Positions 45,957 through 47,377 of a DNA stretch of 47,377 nt are shown here, piece after piece. The notes beneath the pieces were generated by a model. That model saw only the letters and a program-made list of their open reading frames with translations. It was not told where the DNA came from and did no database searches. Source of the DNA: Desulfobacterales bacterium. Lineage in GTDB: Bacteria > Desulfobacterota > Desulfobacteria > Desulfobacterales > JAHDSC01. Position 1 is the stretch's first letter. Every line of letters starts with the position of its first letter. Location of the stretch: NCBI GenBank assembly GCA_016931455.1, contig JAFGES010000102.1, positions 1 to 47,377 on the forward strand, written 5' to 3'. Both the position numbers and the translations under genes were made by a program.

Positions 45957-46506
45957 AAATATTTTTTGCCGTATTTTTTTCTTACTATTAATCTCTTACA
46001 CTCTTTGTGCTGAATTAAATAATTATTTTGCATGTGCAGAAGATAAATCTTATTATCCGGATAAAGACAATGAAAATCAAAAAATTTATATCATTGCCGA
46101 TAAATTTATATCTGATAGCGAGGTCGGATTTGCTGAATTTATCGGCAATGTCAGGGTGACCCAAGGGGCCATGGTAATCTGTGCCGAGAAGCTGAAAATT
46201 TACAATAGCCAGGACTCAAAGCTTCAAGAGAACCCGGCTATTGGAGAGGAATCGATAAAAAAAATTATTGCAAATGGTAAGGTCAAAATAACTTTTGACA
46301 ATCGACTTGCAATGACGGATCAAGCAGAATATATCACCGAAGAAAAAATTCTGATTTTGTCAGGTGTCGATTCAAAGGTTATTAGTGGAAAAAATTCTAT
46401 TTCCGGAACAAAAATTACCTTATATAGAGCCGATGGACGGATTGAAGTTGAAGGCCGAAACGAAAAACGAGTAGAAGCTATTTTCTACTCTGAAAAATTA
46501 AATTAA
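45925..46506 (+). CDS. lptA: LPS transport periplasmic protein LptA
   Basis: LptA forms the periplasmic bridge of LPS export. The 193-residue protein has an N-terminal signal peptide (about residues 8-38, IFFLLLISYTLCAELNNYFACA). The mature part has the OstA/LptA beta-jellyroll pattern: VGFAEFIGNVRVTQGAMVICAEKLKI, KKIIANGKVKITFDN, DQAEYITEEKILILSGVD and SGTKITLYRADGRIEVEG. The start overlaps the end of lptC by 32 bases; AAGG (45912-45915) lies about nine bases upstream. It precedes lptB. Confidence 0.9.
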   Translation: MVISVKISSCKNIFCRIFFLLLISYTLCAELNNYFACAEDKSYYPDKDNENQKIYIIADKFISDSEVGFAEFIGNVRVTQGAMVICAEKLKIYNSQDSKLQENPAIGEESIKKIIANGKVKITFDNRLAMTDQAEYITEEKILILSGVDSKVISGKNSISGTKITLYRADGRIEVEGRNEKRVEAIFYSEKLN

Positions 46507-46568
46507 ATAACTTAAGTTTATTTTATTCGTTGCCGTAGTTATATATAGCAACGATTCAAATTGAAGAA

Positions 46569-47291
46569 ATGCCGAGATTATCTCTACAGAATTTGGTTAA
46601 GATCTATCATGGAAGGCAAGTTGTAAACTCTGTTAGCCTAAGTGTTGAAAGTAGCGGTGTTGTTGGTCTCCTTGGTCCCAATGGTGCAGGCAAAACGACT
46701 ACTTTTTATATGACCGTGGGAATGGTAAAGACCGACAAGGGCAAAATCCTTCTCGACGATGAAGATATAACGGAATATCCTATGTACTTCAGAGCACGTA
46801 AAGGAATCGGCTATCTTCCCCAAGAAACTTCAATATTTAGAAAACTCAGCGTAAAACAAAATATAATGGCGATTCTTGAATTTCTTCCTATTGCAAAAAC
46901 CGAAAAACAATACCGAGCCGACTCGCTTCTTGGTGAACTAGGTATTAAACATCTTTCCAACCAAAAAGCCGGTGTTCTTTCCGGAGGAGAGAGGAGACGA
47001 CTTGAGATTAGCCGTGCACTTGCAACAAACCCGGCATTTATTTTACTTGACGAGCCATTTGCCGGTATCGACCCTTTAGCGGTTATCGATATAAAAAATA
47101 TAATAAGGCATCTTAAAAAGCGAGGTATTGGAATTCTAATCTCCGATCACAATGTAAGAGAGACACTTGAAGTCTGCGATCAAGCATATATATTAAATAA
47201 TGGCGAGGTGATTGAATGCGGCACACCTGAAAAAATAGCCTCAAGCGAAACCGCCCGCAGGATATATCTCGGAGAAGAATTCAAATTATAA
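46569..47291 (+). CDS. lptB: LPS export ABC transporter ATP-binding protein LptB
   Basis: LptB is the ATPase that powers LPS extraction. The 240-residue protein has Walker A GPNGAGKTTTFYM, the Q-loop LPQETSIFRKLS, the signature LSGGERRRLEISRAL, Walker B FILLDEPFAGIDPLAVID and the switch ISDHNVRETL. It follows lptA by 62 bases. A weak 6-base inverted repeat (TAACTG/CAGTTA) lies just after its stop. The next gene in many relatives is rpoN, but the window ends before any such start can be seen. Confidence 0.96.
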   Translation: MPRLSLQNLVKIYHGRQVVNSVSLSVESSGVVGLLGPNGAGKTTTFYMTVGMVKTDKGKILLDDEDITEYPMYFRARKGIGYLPQETSIFRKLSVKQNIMAILEFLPIAKTEKQYRADSLLGELGIKHLSNQKAGVLSGGERRRLEISRALATNPAFILLDEPFAGIDPLAVIDIKNIIRHLKKRGIGILISDHNVRETLEVCDQAYILNNGEVIECGTPEKIASSETARRIYLGEEFKL

Positions 47292-47377
47292 CTGAAGTTT
47301 CGCAGTTAAATTTAAAGGCAAAAAAAGGGATAATTTTTTGAAATTATAGGGAAAATAATTGAAAAGCGGCTCTGATT

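Noticed and set aside
47290-47310. TAACTG/CAGTTA hairpin after lptB as terminator
   Set aside because: The stem is only six bases and no clear T run follows; the operon may continue.

Overview
The window is chromosomal DNA from a low-GC, Gram-negative bacterium, most likely an anaerobic Desulfobacterota (deltaproteobacterial) lineage. This rests on gene content: Kdo and LPS-export genes (kdsA-kdsC-lptC-lptA-lptB), a VorB-type 2-oxoacid:ferredoxin oxidoreductase operon, an ADP-forming acyl-CoA synthetase, a DUF39/HcyBio homocysteine-synthesis protein, a FlgM, and small proteins of the kind found in sulfate reducers. No rRNA, tRNA, prophage, insertion sequence or CRISPR array is visible. Almost everything is intact core genome packed into short operons.

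Layout. 1-4.05 kb: a nucleotide-sugar SDR gene (+) faces a minus-strand operon DUF4911-miaB-bifunctional nuclease-PHP phosphoesterase. 4.27-7.58 kb: a plus-strand run of a 20-codon leader ORF, recJ, an unknown 140-aa protein and an RNase Z-like hydrolase. 7.56-15.8 kb: minus-strand dnaE, manC (degenerate isomerase domain), a DegT aminotransferase and an ADP-forming acyl-CoA synthetase. 15.9-19.3 kb: guaB (-), a YciO/Sua5-family gene (+) and sppA (-). 19.5-25.6 kb: minus-strand P-loop ATPase, ferredoxin and 2-oxoacid oxidoreductase subunits, followed by cmk and rpsA, with a REP-like inverted pair between rpsA and sppA. 26.0-28.3 kb: NamZ/DUF1343 and an RNase HI with an extra N-terminal domain, closed by a strong bidirectional terminator against a small membrane protein. 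28.9-34.1 kb: plsB, a MurU-AmgK fusion and a plant-type dapB. 34.2-36.2 kb: flgM, a 55-aa protein, a coding remnant, ridA and a phosphoribosyltransferase. 36.2-43.7 kb: a minus-strand operon M23 peptidase-HcyBio-thpR-recA-alaS-CBS protein. 43.9-47.3 kb: kdsA-kdsC-lptC-lptA-lptB.

How genes work together. Envelope functions dominate the right half: Kdo synthesis, LPS transport, phospholipid start (PlsB), the DAP branch (DapB), peptidoglycan cutting (M23), and a probable MurNAc salvage route (NamZ releasing MurNAc, the AmgK-MurU fusion returning it to UDP-MurNAc). Energy metabolism is represented by the oxidoreductase, which makes acyl-CoA and reduced ferredoxin, and the ADP-forming synthetase, which can turn acyl-CoA into ATP. 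I see no clearly new defence or mobile system. The items most worth following are the uncharacterised P-loop ATPase heading the oxidoreductase operon, the MurU-AmgK fusion, the ManC that has lost its isomerase histidines, the leader peptide coupled to recJ, and the REP-like pair.
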